The position numbers were made by a program, and so were the translations under genes. A DNA stretch of 64,000 nucleotides from Meghimatium bilineatum (Eukaryota; Mollusca; Gastropoda; Stylommatophora; Philomycidae), in contig CM067306.1 in the NCBI GenBank assembly GCA_034231615.1, forward strand, positions 45,514,094 to 45,578,093. Direction: 5' to 3'. This document shows positions 1 to 11,786 of the stretch, piece by piece. The notes under the pieces are model-generated. The model was not told the origin of the DNA and searched no databases. It saw only the letters and a program-made list of their open reading frames with translations. Position 1 is the first letter of the stretch. Each line of letters begins with the position of its first letter.

Positions 1-69
1 AAGCTAAAACTCGTTGTATTCTGGCATATTACTCACACATTGGGTGTACTGAAGCTTACTACACTAGAA

Positions 70-129
70 TTGAGTGTATTCTGGCCTATTGCACATGATT
101 TCGTTGTACTGCAGCTTAATACGTCAGAA
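70..129 (+). repeat. Monomer part A (60 bp: halves A1 70-99 and A2 100-129)
   Basis: Part A splits into two 30-bp halves that align with each other and with the halves of parts B and C. Both halves have TGTA at half positions 6-9 and the pattern TANTAC at positions 18-23. A1 is the site of the recurrent TGG to TAG change that defines a separate monomer class across the array, and A2 carries the TTCG core. Confidence 0.88.
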
Positions 130-180
130 AACTGGCGTTTTACACAAGAATTGAGTGTATTGCAGTTTAGTACGACAAAA
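130..180 (+). repeat. Monomer part B (51 bp: truncated half B1 130-150 and half B2 151-180)
   Basis: B1 is only 21 bp. It aligns with C1 after removal of 9 bp that include the TGTA core, but it keeps the TANTAC-type core of the family. B2 is a full 30-bp half with TGTA at 6-9 and TANTAC at 18-23. This 9-bp loss explains why the monomer is 171 bp and not 180 bp. It occurs in every monomer I compared, so it predates the spread of the 171-bp unit. Confidence 0.88.
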
Positions 181-240
181 TTCGTTGTATTCTGGGATAT
201 TACTCACAAATTCATTGTACTGAAGCTTACTACACTAGAA
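181..240 (+). repeat. Monomer part C (60 bp: halves C1 181-210 and C2 211-240)
   Basis: Part C has two full 30-bp halves with the same conserved core positions. C2 contains the HindIII site found in most monomers; HOR-specific variants lose it (AAGCGT, AAGCTC, AAGCCT or AATCTT in place of AAGCTT). The start of C1 is a hotspot for small indels that mark particular HOR families: an extra A before the CTCGTT in blocks 1-3 and loss of GG in the CTGG of block 5. Confidence 0.88.
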
Positions 241-2054
241 TTGAGTGTATTCTAGCCTATTACACATGATTTCGTTGTAGTGCAGCTTAATACTTCAGAA
301 CACTGGCGTATTACACACAAATTGGGTGTATTGCAGATTAGTATTCTAAAACTCGTTGTATTCTGGCATATTACTCACAAATTCATTGTACTGAAGCTTA
401 CTACACTAGAAGTGAGTGTATTCTGGCCCATTACACATGATTTCGTTGTATTCAACCTTAATACTGCAGAACACTGGCGTATTAAACACGATTTGGGTGT
501 ATTGCAGTTTAGTACGCCAAAACTCGTTGTATTCTAGCATATTAATCAGTAATTCATTGCACTGAAGCTTACTACATTAGAATTGAGTGTATTCTAGCCT
601 ATTACACATGATTTCGTTGTATTGCACCTTAATACTTCAGAACTCTAGCGTATTACACACAAATTGGGTGTATTGCAGTTTAGTACGCCAAAACTCGTTG
701 TATTCTGGGATATTACTCACAAATTCATTGTACTGAAGCTTACTACACTAGAATTGAGTGTATTCTGGCCTATAACACATGATTTCGTTGCATGGCAGCT
801 TAATACGTCAGAACACTGGCGTATTACACAAGAATAGGGTGTATTGCAGTTTAGTATGCCAAAACTCGTTGTATTCTGGGATATTACTCACATATTCATT
901 GTACTGAAGCTTACTACACTAGAATTGAGTGTATTCTGGCCTATTACACATGATTTCGTTGTATTGCAGCTTAATACGTCAGAACACTGGCGTATCACAT
1001 ACGAATTGGGTATATTGCAGTTTAGTACGCCACAACTGGTTGTATTCTGGCACATTACTCACACATTCATTGTACTGAAGCTTACTACACTAGAATTGAG
1101 TGTATTCTGGTCCATTACACATGATTTCGTTGTATTGCAGCTTAATACATCAGAAAACTGGCGTATTAAACACGATTTGGGAGTATTGCAGTTTAGTACG
1201 CCAAAAACTCGTTGTATTCTGGCATATTAATCACAAATTCATTGCACTGAAGCTTACTACATTAGAATTGAGTGTATTCTAGCCTATTACACATGATTTC
1301 GTTGTAGTGCAGCTTAATACTTCAGAACTCTGGCGTATTACACACAAATTGGGTGTATTTCAGTTTAGTAAGCTAAAACTCGTTGTATTCTGGCATATTA
1401 CTCACACATTGGGTGTACTGAAGCTTACTACACTAGAATTGAGTGTATTCTGACCCATTACACATGATTTCGTTGTATTGCACCTTAATACTGCAGAACA
1501 CTGGCGTATTAAACACGAATTGGGTGTATTGCAGTTTAGTACGCCAAAACTCGTTGTATTCTGGCATATTACTCACAAATTGGGTGTACTGAAGCTTACT
1601 ACACTAGAATTGAGTGTATTCTGGCCTATTGCACATGATTTCGTTGTATCGCAGCTTAATACTGCAGAACACTTGCGTATTACACACAAATTGGGTGTAT
1701 TGCAGTTTAGTACGCCAAAACTCCTTGTATTCTGGCATATTACTCACAAATTGGGAGTACTCAAGCTTACTACACTAGAAGTGAGTGTATTCTGGCCTAT
1801 TGCACATGATTCCGTTGTACTGCAGCTTAATACGTTATAACACTGGCGTATTACACAAGAATTGGGTGTATTGCAGTTTAGTACGCCAAAAACTCGTTGT
1901 ATTCTGGCATATTAATCACAAATTCATTGCACTGAAGCTTACTACATTAGAATTGAGTGTATTCTAGCCTATTACACATGATTTCGTTGTAGTGCAGCTT
2001 AATACTTCAGAACTCTGGCGTATTACACACAAATTGGGTGTATTTCAGTTTAGT

Positions 2055-4108
2055 AAGCTAAAACTCGTTGTATTCTGGCATATTACTCACACATTGGGTG
2101 TACTGAAGCTTACTACACTAGAATTGAGTGTATTCTGGCCTATTGCACATGATTTCGTTGTACTGCAGCTTAATACGTCAGAAAACTGGCGTTTTACACA
2201 AGAATTGAGTGTATTGCAGTTTAGTACGACAAAATTCGTTGTATTCTGGGATATTACTCACAAATTCATTGTACTGAAGCTTACTACACTAGAATTGAGT
2301 GTATTCTAGCCTATTACACATGATTTCGTTGTAGTGCAGCTTAATACTTCAGAACACTGGCGTATTACACACAAATTGGGTGTATTGCAGATTAGTATTC
2401 TAAAACTCGTTGTATTCTGGCATATTACTCACAAATTCATTGTACTGAAGCTTACTACACTAGAAGTGAGTGTATTCTGGCCCATTACACATGATTTCGT
2501 TGTATTCAACCTTAATACTGCAGAACACTGGCGTATTAAACACGATTTGGGTGTATTGCAGTTTAGTACGCCAAAACTCGTTGTATTCTAGCATATTAAT
2601 CAGTAATTCATTGCACTGAAGCTTACTACATTAGAATTGAGTGTATTCTAGCCTATTACACATGATTTCGTTGTATTGCACCTTAATACTTCAGAACTCT
2701 AGCGTATTACACACAAATTGGGTGTATTGCAGTTTAGTACGCCAAAACTCGTTGTATTCTGGGATATTACTCACAAATTCATTGTACTGAAGCTTACTAC
2801 ACTAGAATTGAGTGTATTCTGGCCTATAACACATGATTTCGTTGCATGGCAGCTTAATACGTCAGAACACTGGCGTATTACACAAGAATAGGGTGTATTG
2901 CAGTTTAGTATGCCAAAACTCGTTGTATTCTGGGATATTACTCACATATTCATTGTACTGAAGCTTACTACACTAGAATTGAGTGTATTCTGGCCTATTA
3001 CACATGATTTCGTTGTATTGCAGCTTAATACGTCAGAACACTGGCGTATCACATACGAATTGGGTATATTGCAGTTTAGTACGCCACAACTGGTTGTATT
3101 CTGGCACATTACTCACACATTCATTGTACTGAAGCTTACTACACTAGAATTGAGTGTATTCTGGTCCATTACACATGATTTCGTTGTATTGCAGCTTAAT
3201 ACATCAGAAAACTGGCGTATTAAACACGATTTGGGAGTATTGCAGTTTAGTACGCCAAAAACTCGTTGTATTCTGGCATATTAATCACAAATTCATTGCA
3301 CTGAAGCTTACTACATTAGAATTGAGTGTATTCTAGCCTATTACACATGATTTCGTTGTAGTGCAGCTTAATACTTCAGAACTCTGGCGTATTACACACA
3401 AATTGGGTGTATTTCAGTTTAGTAAGCTAAAACTCGTTGTATTCTGGCATATTACTCACACATTGGGTGTACTGAAGCTTACTACACTAGAATTGAGTGT
3501 ATTCTGACCCATTACACATGATTTCGTTGTATTGCACCTTAATACTGCAGAACACTGGCGTATTAAACACGAATTGGGTGTATTGCAGTTTAGTACGCCA
3601 AAACTCGTTGTATTCTGGCATATTACTCACAAATTGGGTGTACTGAAGCTTACTACACTAGAATTGAGTGTATTCTGGCCTATTGCACATGATTTCGTTG
3701 TATCGCAGCTTAATACTGCAGAACACTTGCGTATTACACACAAATTGGGTGTATTGCAGTTTAGTACGCCAAAACTCCTTGTATTCTGGCATATTACTCA
3801 CAAATTGGGAGTACTCAAGCTTACTACACTAGAAGTGAGTGTATTCTGGCCTATTGCACATGATTCCGTTGTACTGCAGCTTAATACGTTATAACACTGG
3901 CGTATTACACAAGAATCGGGTGTATTGCAGTTTAGTACGCCAAAAACTCGTTGTATTCTGGCATATTAATCACAAATTCATTGCACTGAAGCTTACTACA
4001 TTAGAATTGAGTGTATTCTAGCCTATTACACATGATTTCGTTGTAGTGCAGCTTAATACTTCAGAACTCTGGCGTATTACACACAAATTGGGTGTATTTC
4101 AGTTTAGT
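2055..4108 (+). repeat. HOR-1 copy 2 (2,054 bp)
   Basis: This copy matches 1-2054 almost perfectly. Conceptual translations of equivalent stretches agree at every residue except one, caused by a T to C change near 3917 (GAATTG in copy 1, GAATCG here). Such near-identity indicates recent duplication or homogenisation. Confidence 0.95.
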
Positions 4109-4572
4109 AAGCTAAAACTCGTTGTATTCTGGCATATTACTCACACATTGGGTGTACTGAAGCTTACTACACTAGAATTGAGTGTATTCTGGCCTATTGC
4201 ACATGATTTCGTTGTACTGCAGCTTAATACGTCAGAAAACTGGCGTTTTACACAAGAATTGAGTGTATTGCAGTTTAGTACGACAAAATTCGTTGTATTC
4301 TGGGATATTACTCACAAATTCATTGTACTGAAGCTTACTACACTAGAATTGAGTGTATTCTAGCCTATTACACATGATTTCGTTGTAGTGCAGCTTAATA
4401 CTTCAGAACACTGGCGTATTACACACAAATTGGGTGTATTGCAGATTAGTATTCTAAAACTCGTTGTATTCTGGCATATTACTCACAAATTCATTGTACT
4501 GAAGCTTACTACACTAGAAGTGAGTGTATTCTGGCCCATTACACATGATTTCGTTGTATTCAACCTTAATAC
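4109..4572 (+). repeat. HOR-1 copy 3, partial, at the join with block 2
   Basis: Sequence continues to match HOR-1 from 4109. From about 4573 to 4727 it matches both HOR-1 (offset 2,054) and the start of the second HOR-2 copy (offset 9,868). After 4728, where GTACTACTGC replaces GTATTGCACC, only the HOR-2 match remains. The block boundary therefore lies between about 4573 and 4728 and cannot be placed more finely. Confidence 0.85.
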
Positions 4573-6193
4573 TGCAGAACACTGGCGTATTAAACACGAT
4601 TTGGGTGTATTGCAGTTTAGTACGCCAAAACTCGTTGTATTCTAGCATATTAATCAGTAATTCATTGCACTGAAGCTTACTACATTAGAATTGAGTGTAT
4701 TCTAGCCTATTACACATGATTTCGTTGTACTACTGCTTAATACTTCAGAACTCTGGCGTATTACACACAAATTAGGTGTATTGCAGTTTAGTACGCTAAA
4801 TCTCGTTGTATTCTGGCATATTACTCACAAATTCATTGTACTGAAGCTTACTACACTATAATTGAGTGTATTCTGGCCCATTACACATGATTTTGTTGTA
4901 TTGCACCTTAATACTGCAGAACACTGGCGTATTAAACACGAAATGGGTGTATTGCACTTTAGTACGCCAAAACTCGTTGTATTCTGGCATATTACTCACA
5001 GATTTGGTGTACTGAAGCTTACTACACTAGAATTGAGTGTATTCTGGCCTATTGCACATGATTTGATTGTACTGCAGCTTAATAGGTCAGAACACTGGCG
5101 TATTACACAAGAATTGGGTGTATTGCAGTTTATTACGCCAAAACTCGTTGTATTCTGGGATATTACTAACAAATTCATTGTACTGAAGCTTACTACACTA
5201 GAATTGAGTGTATTCTAGCCTATTACACATGATTTCGTTGTAGTGCAGCTTAATACTTCAGAACTCTAGCGTATTACACACAAATTGGGTGTATTGCAGT
5301 TTAGTACGCCAAAACTCGTTGTATTCTGGGATATTACTCACAAATTCATTGTACTGAAGCTTACTACACTAGAATTGAGTGTATTCTGGCCTATTACACA
5401 TGATTTCGTTGTATTGCAGCTTAATACCTCAGAACACTGGCGTATTAAACACGAATTGGGAGTATTGCAGTTTAGTACGCCAAAACTCGTTGTATTCTGG
5501 CATATTAATCAGTAATTCATTGCACTGAAGCTTACTACATTAGAATTGAGTGTATTCTAGCCTATTACACATGATTTCGTTGTAGTGCAGCTTAATACTT
5601 CAGAACTCTGGCGTATTACACACAAATTGGGTGTATTGCAGTTTAGTACGCCAAAACACGTTGTATTCTGGCATATTACTCACAAATTGGGAGTACTCAA
5701 GCTTACTACACTAGAATTGAGTGTATTCTGGCCTATTGCACATGATTCCGTTGTACTGCAGCTTAATACGTCAGAACACTGGCGTATTACACAAGAATTG
5801 GGTGTATTGCAGTTTAGTTCGCCAAAACTCGTTGTATTCTGGGATATTACTCACATATTCATTGTACTGAAGCTTACTACACTAGAATTGAGTGTATTCT
5901 GGCCTATTACACATGATTTCGTTGTATTGCAGCTTAATACGTCAGAACACTGGCGTATCACATACGAATTGGGTGTATTGCAGTTTAGTACGCCACAACT
6001 GGTTGTATTCTGGCACATTACTCACACATTCATTGTACTGAAGCTTACTACACTAGAATTGAGTGTATTCTGGTCCATTACACATGATTTCGTTGTATTG
6101 CAGCTTAATACATCAGAAAACTGGCGTATTAAACACGATTTGGTAGTATTGCAGTTTAGTACGCCAAAAACTCGTTGTATTCTGGCATATTAA

Positions 6194-9095
6194 TCACAAA
6201 TTCATTGCACTGAAGCTTACTACATTAGAATTGAGTGTATTCTAGCCTATTACACATGATTTCGTTGTAGTGCAGCTTAATACTTCAGAACTTGCGTATT
6301 ACACACAAATTGGGTGTATTGCAGTTTAGTATTTCTAAAACTCGTTGTATTCTGGCATATTACTCACAAATTGGGTGTACTGAAGCCTACTACACTAGAA
6401 TTGAGTGTATTCTGGCCTATTGCACATGATTTCGTTGTACTGCAGCTTAATACGTCAGAACACTGGCGTATTACACAAGAATTGAGTGTATTGCAGTTTA
6501 GTACGACAAAACGCGTTGTATTCTGGGATATTACTCACAAATTCATTGTACTGAAGCTTACTACACTAGAATTGAGTGTATTCTAGCCTATTACACATGA
6601 TTTCGTTGTATTGCAGCTTAATACTTCAGAACTTGCGTATTACACACAAATTGGGTGTATTGCAGTTTAGTATTCTAAAACTCGTTGTATTCTGGCATAT
6701 TACTCACAAATTCATTGTACTGAAGCTTACTACTCTAGAAGTGAGTGTATTCTGACCCATTACACATGATTTCGTTGTATTGCACCTTAATACTGCAGAA
6801 CACTGGCGTATTAAACACGAATTGGGTGTATTGCAGTTTAGTACGCCAAAACTCGTTGTATTCTGGCATATTACTCACAAATTGTGTGTACTGAAGCTTA
6901 CTACACTAGAATTGAGTGTATTCTGGCCTATTGCACATGATTCCGTTGTACTGCAGCTTAATACGTTAGAACACTGGCGTATTACACAAGAATTGGGTGT
7001 ATTGCAGTTTAGTACGCCAAAACTCGTTGTATTCTGGGATATTACTCACAAATTCATTGTACTGAAGCTTACTACACTAGAATTGAGTGTATTCTGGCCT
7101 ATAACACATGATTTCGTTGCATGGCAGCTTAATACGTCAGAACACTGGCGTATTACACAAGAATAGGGTGTATTGCAGTTTAGTATGCCAAAACTCGTTG
7201 TATTCTGGGATATTACTCACATATTCATTGTACTGAAGCTTACTACACTCGAATTGAGTGTATTCTGGCCTATTACACATGATTTCGTTGTATTGCAGCT
7301 TAATACGTCAGAACACTGGCGTATCACATACGAATTGGGTGTATTGCAGTTTAGTACGCCACAACTGGTTGTATTCTGGCACATTACTCACACATTCATT
7401 GTACTGAAGCTTACTACACTAGAATTGAGTGTATTCTGGTCCATTACACATGATGTCGTTGTATTGCAGCTTAATACATCAGAAAACTGGCGTATTAAAC
7501 ACGATTTGGGAGTATTGCAGTTTAGTACGCCAAAAACTCGTTGTATTCTGGCATATTAATCACAAATTCATTGCACTGAAGCTTACTACATTAGAATTGA
7601 GTGTATTCTAGCCTATTACACATGATTTCGTTGTAGTGCAGCTTAATACTTCAGAACTTGCGTATTACACACAAATTGGGTGTATTGCAGTTTAGTATTC
7701 TAAAACTCGTTGTATTCTGGCATATTACTCACAAATTGGGTGTACTGAAGCCTACTACACTAGAATTGAGTGTATTCTGGCCTATTGCACATGATTTCGT
7801 TGTACTGCAGCTTAATACGTCAGAACACTGGCGTATTACACAAGAATTGAGTGTATTGCAGTTTAGTACGACAAAACTCGTTGTATTCTGGGATATTACT
7901 CACAAATTCATTGTACTGAAGCTTACTACACTAGAATTGAGTGTATTCTAGCCTATTACACATGATTTCGTTGTAGTGCAGCTTAATACTTCAGAACTTG
8001 CGTATTACACACAAATTGGGTGTATTGCAGTTTAGTATTCTAAAACTCGTTGTATTCTGGCATATTACTCACAAATTCATTGTACTGAAGCTTACTACTC
8101 TAGAAGTGAGTGTATTCTGACCCATTACACATGATTTCGTTGTATTGCACCTTAATACTGCAGAACACTGGCGTATTAAACACGAATTGGGTGTATTGCA
8201 GTTTAGTACGCCAAAACTCGTTGTATTCTGGCATATTACTCACAAATTGTGTGTACTGAAGCTTACTACACTAGAATTGAGTGTATTCTGGCCTATTGCA
8301 CATGATTTCGTTGTATCGCAGCTTAATACTGCAGAACACTTGCGTATTACACACAAATTGGGTGTATTGCAGTTTAGTACGCCAAAACTCGTTGTATTCT
8401 GGCATATTACTCACAAATTGGGAGTACTCAAGCTTACTACACTAGAAGTGAGTGTATTCTGGCCTATTGCACATGATTCCGTTGTACTGCAGCTTAATAC
8501 GTTAGAACACTGGCGTATTACACAAGAATTGGGTGTATTGCAGTTTAGTACGCCAAAACTCGTTGTATTCTGGGATATTACTCACAAATTCATTGTACTG
8601 AAGCTTACTACACTAGAATTGAGTGTATTCTGGCCTATAACACATGATTTCGTTGCATGGCAGCTTAATACGTCAGAACACTGGCGTATTACACAAGAAT
8701 AGGGTGTATTGCAGTTTAGTATGCCAAAACTCGTTGTATTCTGGGATATTACTCACATATTCATTGTACTGAAGCTTACTACACTAGAATTGAGTGTATT
8801 CTGGCCTATTACACATGATTTCGTTGTATTGCAGCTTAATACGTCAGAACACTGGCGTATCACATACGAATTGGGTGTATTGCAGTTTAGTACGCCACAA
8901 CTGGTTGTATTCTGGCACATTACTCACACATTCATTGTACTGAAGCTTACTACACTAGAATTGAGTGTATTCTGGTCGATTACACATGATTTCGTTGTAT
9001 TGCAGCTTAATACATCAGAAAACTGGCGTATTAAACACGATTTGGGAGTATTGCAGTTTAGTACGCCAAAAACTCGTTGTATTCTGGCATATTAA
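6194..9095 (+). repeat. Inner tandem duplication in HOR-2a (1,366 + 1,536 bp)
   Basis: Landmark TAA stops that follow the inserted-A junction fall at 6193, 7559 and 9095, so two successive sub-blocks of 8 and 9 monomers lie here. Equivalent sequences pair 6780 with 8145 and 7173 with 8709. The right sub-block carries one additional monomer. In HOR-2b the equivalent landmarks are 16061, 17255 and 18791 (1,194 + 1,536 bp), so the left sub-block lost a further monomer there. Confidence 0.85.
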
Positions 9096-9344
9096 TCACA
9101 AATTCATTGCACTGAAGCTTACTACATTAGAATTGAGTGTATTCTAGCCTATTACACATGATTTCGTTGTAGTGCAGCTTAATACTTCAGAACTCTGGCG
9201 TATTACACAAGAATTGGGTGTATTGCAGTTTAGTACGCCAAAACTCGTTGTATTCTGGCATATTAATCACAAATTCATTGCACTGAAGCTTACTACATTA
9301 GAATTGAGTGTATTCTGGCCCATTGCACATGATTTCGTTGTATT

Positions 9345-9352
9345 GCATAAAG
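9345..9352 (+). repeat. 45-bp deletion junction within a monomer (copy a)
   Basis: In the frame of the monomer, 17 codons between the A2 histidine position and the B2 phenylalanine position are replaced by two codons (K, E), a net loss of 45 bp. The bases between the flanks (AAAGAA after GCAT) do not match a simple join of the two flanks, so a short filler or a compound event is likely. Confidence 0.85.
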
Positions 9353-10323
9353 AATTTAGTACGCCACAACTCGTTGTATTCTGGCATATTACTCACAAAT
9401 TGGGAGTACTCAAGCTTACTACACTAGAAGTGAGTGTATTCTGGCCTATTGCACATGATTTCGTTGTACTACTGCTTAATACTTCAGAACTCTGGCGTAT
9501 TACACACAAATTAGGTGTATTGCAGTTTAGAACGCTAAATCTCGTTGTATTCTGGCATAATACTCACAAATTCATTGTACTGAAGCTTACTACACTATAA
9601 TTGAGTGTATTCTGGCCCATTACACATGATTTTGTTGTATTGCACCTTAATACTGCAGAACACTGGCGTATTAAACACGAATTGGGTGTATTGCAGTTTA
9701 GTACGCCAAAACTCGTTGTATTCTGGCATATTACTCACAGATTTGGTGTACTGAAGCTTACTACACTAGAATTGAGTGTATTCTGGCCTATTGCACATGA
9801 TTTGATTGTACTGCAGCTTAATAGGTCAGAACACTGGCGTATTACACAAGAATTGGGTGTATTGCAGTTTATTACGCCAAAACTCGTTGTATTCTGGGAT
9901 ATTACTAACAAATTCATTGTACTGAAGCTTACTACACTAGAATTGAGTGTATTCTAGCCTATTACACATGATTTCGTTGTAGTGCAGCTTAATACTTCAG
10001 AACTCTAGCGTATTACACACAAATTGGGTGTATTGCAGTTTAGTACGCCAAAACTCGTTGTATTCTGGGATATTACTCACAAATTCATTGTACTGAAGCT
10101 TACTACACTAGAATTGAGTGTATTCTGGCCTATTACACATGATTTCGTTGTATTGCAGCTTAATACCTCAGAACACTGGCGTATTAAACACGAATTGGGA
10201 GTATTGCAGTTTAGTACGCAAAAACTCGTTGTATTCTGGCATATTAATCAGTAATTCATTGCACTGAAGCTTACTACATTAGAATTGAGTTTATTCTAGC
10301 CTATTACACATGATTTCGTTGTA

Positions 10324-11634
10324 GTGCAGCTTAATACTTCAGAACTCTGGCGTATTACACACAAATTGGGTGTATTGCAGTTTAGTAAGCTAAAACTCGT
10401 TGTATTCTGGCATATTACTCACACATTCATTGTACTGAAGCTTACTACACTAGAATTGAGTGTATTCTGGCCTATTGCACATGATTTCGTTGTACTGCAG
10501 CTTAATACGTCAGAACACTGGCGTATTACACAAGAATTGAGTGTATTGCAGTTTAGTACGACAAAACTCGTTGTATTCTGGGATATTACTCACACATTCA
10601 TTGTACTGAAGCTTGCTACACTAGAAGTGAGTGTATTCTGGCCCATTACACATGATTTCGTTGTATTGCACCTTAATACTGCAGAACACTTGCGTATTAC
10701 ACACAAATTGGGTGTATTGCAGTTTAGTACGCCAAAACACGTTGTATTCTGGCATATTACTCACAAATTGGGAGTACTCAAGCTTACTACACTAGAATTG
10801 AGTGTATTCTGGCCTATTGCACATGATTCCGTTGTACTGCAGCTTTATACGTCAGAACGCTGGCGTATTACACAAGAATTGGGTGTATTGCAGTTTAGTT
10901 CGCCAAAACTCGTTGTATTCTGGGATATTACTCACAGATTCATTCTACTGAAGCTTACTACACTAGAATTGAGTGTATTCTGGCCTATTACACATGATTT
11001 CGTTGTATTGCAGCTTAATACGTCAGAACACTGGCGTATCACATACGAATTGGGTGTATTGCAGTTTAGTACGCCACAACTGGTTGTATTCTGGCACATT
11101 ACTCACACATTCATTTTACTGAAGCTTACTACACTAGAATTGAGTGTATTCTGGTCCATTACACATGATTTCGTTGTATTGCAGCTTAATACATCAGAAA
11201 ACTGGCGTATTACACAAGAATTGGGTGTATTGCAGTTTAGTACGCCAAAACTCGTTGTATTCTGGCATATTACTCACAAATTCATTGTACTGAAGCTTAC
11301 TACACTAGAAGTGAGTGTATTCTGGCCCATTGCACATGATTTCGTTGTATTGCATCTTAATACTGCAGAATACTGGCGTATCAAACACGAATTGGGTGTA
11401 TTGCAGTTTAGTACGCCAAAACTCGTTGTATTCTGGCATATTACTCACAAATTGGGAGTACTCAAGCTTACTACACTAGAAGTGAGTGTATTCTGGCCTA
11501 TTGCACATGATTCCGTTGTACTGCAGCTTAATACGTCAGAACACTGGCGTATCACATACGAATTGGGTGTATTGCAGTTTAGTACGCCACAACTGGTTCT
11601 TTCTGGCACATTACTCACACATTCATTGTACTGA
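10324..11634 (+). other. 436-codon repeat-derived open frame, not considered a gene
   Basis: The + frame stays open over 7.6 monomers and ends because of a 1-bp loss at the start of a C1 half (near 11596). The ATG-like start is a GTG inside a monomer, with nothing upstream that looks like a promoter, initiation context or splice site. The predicted product would be 57-residue repeats containing W-x-I-[TA]-H, with no recognised domain. The matching frame in HOR-2b is 20020-21330. I regard it as a by-product of a monomer length divisible by three. Confidence 0.6.
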
Positions 11635-11786
11635 AGCTTACTACACTAGAATTGAGTGTATTCTGGTCCATTACACATGATTTCGTTGTATTGCAGCTTA
11701 ATACATCAGAGAACTGGCGTATTAAACACGATTTGGGAGTATTGCAGTTTAGTACGCCAAAAACTCGTTGTATTCTGGCATATTAA

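Larger units (their letters stand above)
70..240 (+). repeat. Representative 171-bp monomer (reference phase A-B-C)
   Basis: This is one complete monomer in the phase used throughout. It consists of part A (60 bp), part B (51 bp) and part C (60 bp). Most monomers carry a HindIII site (AAGCTT) in part C, here at 222-227, and many carry a PstI site (CTGCAG) in part A. Translated in the + frame it reads as 57 codons with three W-x-I-[TA]-H motifs, one per part, which shows the internal triplication clearly. The length is close to a nucleosome plus linker, as in many satellites. I do not recognise the sequence as a named satellite family. Confidence 0.95.
1..2054 (+). repeat. HOR-1 copy 1 (2,054 bp, 12 monomers)
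   Basis: The sequence from 1 recurs at 2055 and again at 4109, an exact offset of 2,054 bp. That is 12 monomers (2,052 bp) plus two 1-bp A insertions at the B2/C1 junction (near 1204 and 1888). Twelve distinguishable monomers make up the unit, including TAG-type monomers (e.g. at 254) and a TGA variant at about 1452. Because 2,054 is not a multiple of three, a frame open in one copy is in a different phase in the next. Confidence 0.95.

Noticed and set aside
70..129. Promoter or terminator in each monomer
   Set aside because: Short AT-rich words such as GTGTATT recur because of the repeat. No TATA box with a consistent initiator, and no hairpin followed by a T-run, was found.
241..255. Reassigned stop codons (TAG or TGA read as an amino acid) to give one giant protein
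   Set aside because: The change is TGG to TAG in a subset of monomers, TAA also occurs (4858, 9598, 14728), and frameshifts remain. No single alternative code would open the array.
4996..5178. Minus-strand 60-codon frames (also 9735-9917, 14864-15046, 19431-19613)
   Set aside because: They exist only because one HOR-2 monomer has CTAACAAATT in place of CTCACAAATT, which removes a TGA that other monomers carry on that strand. They are antisense shadows of the satellite.
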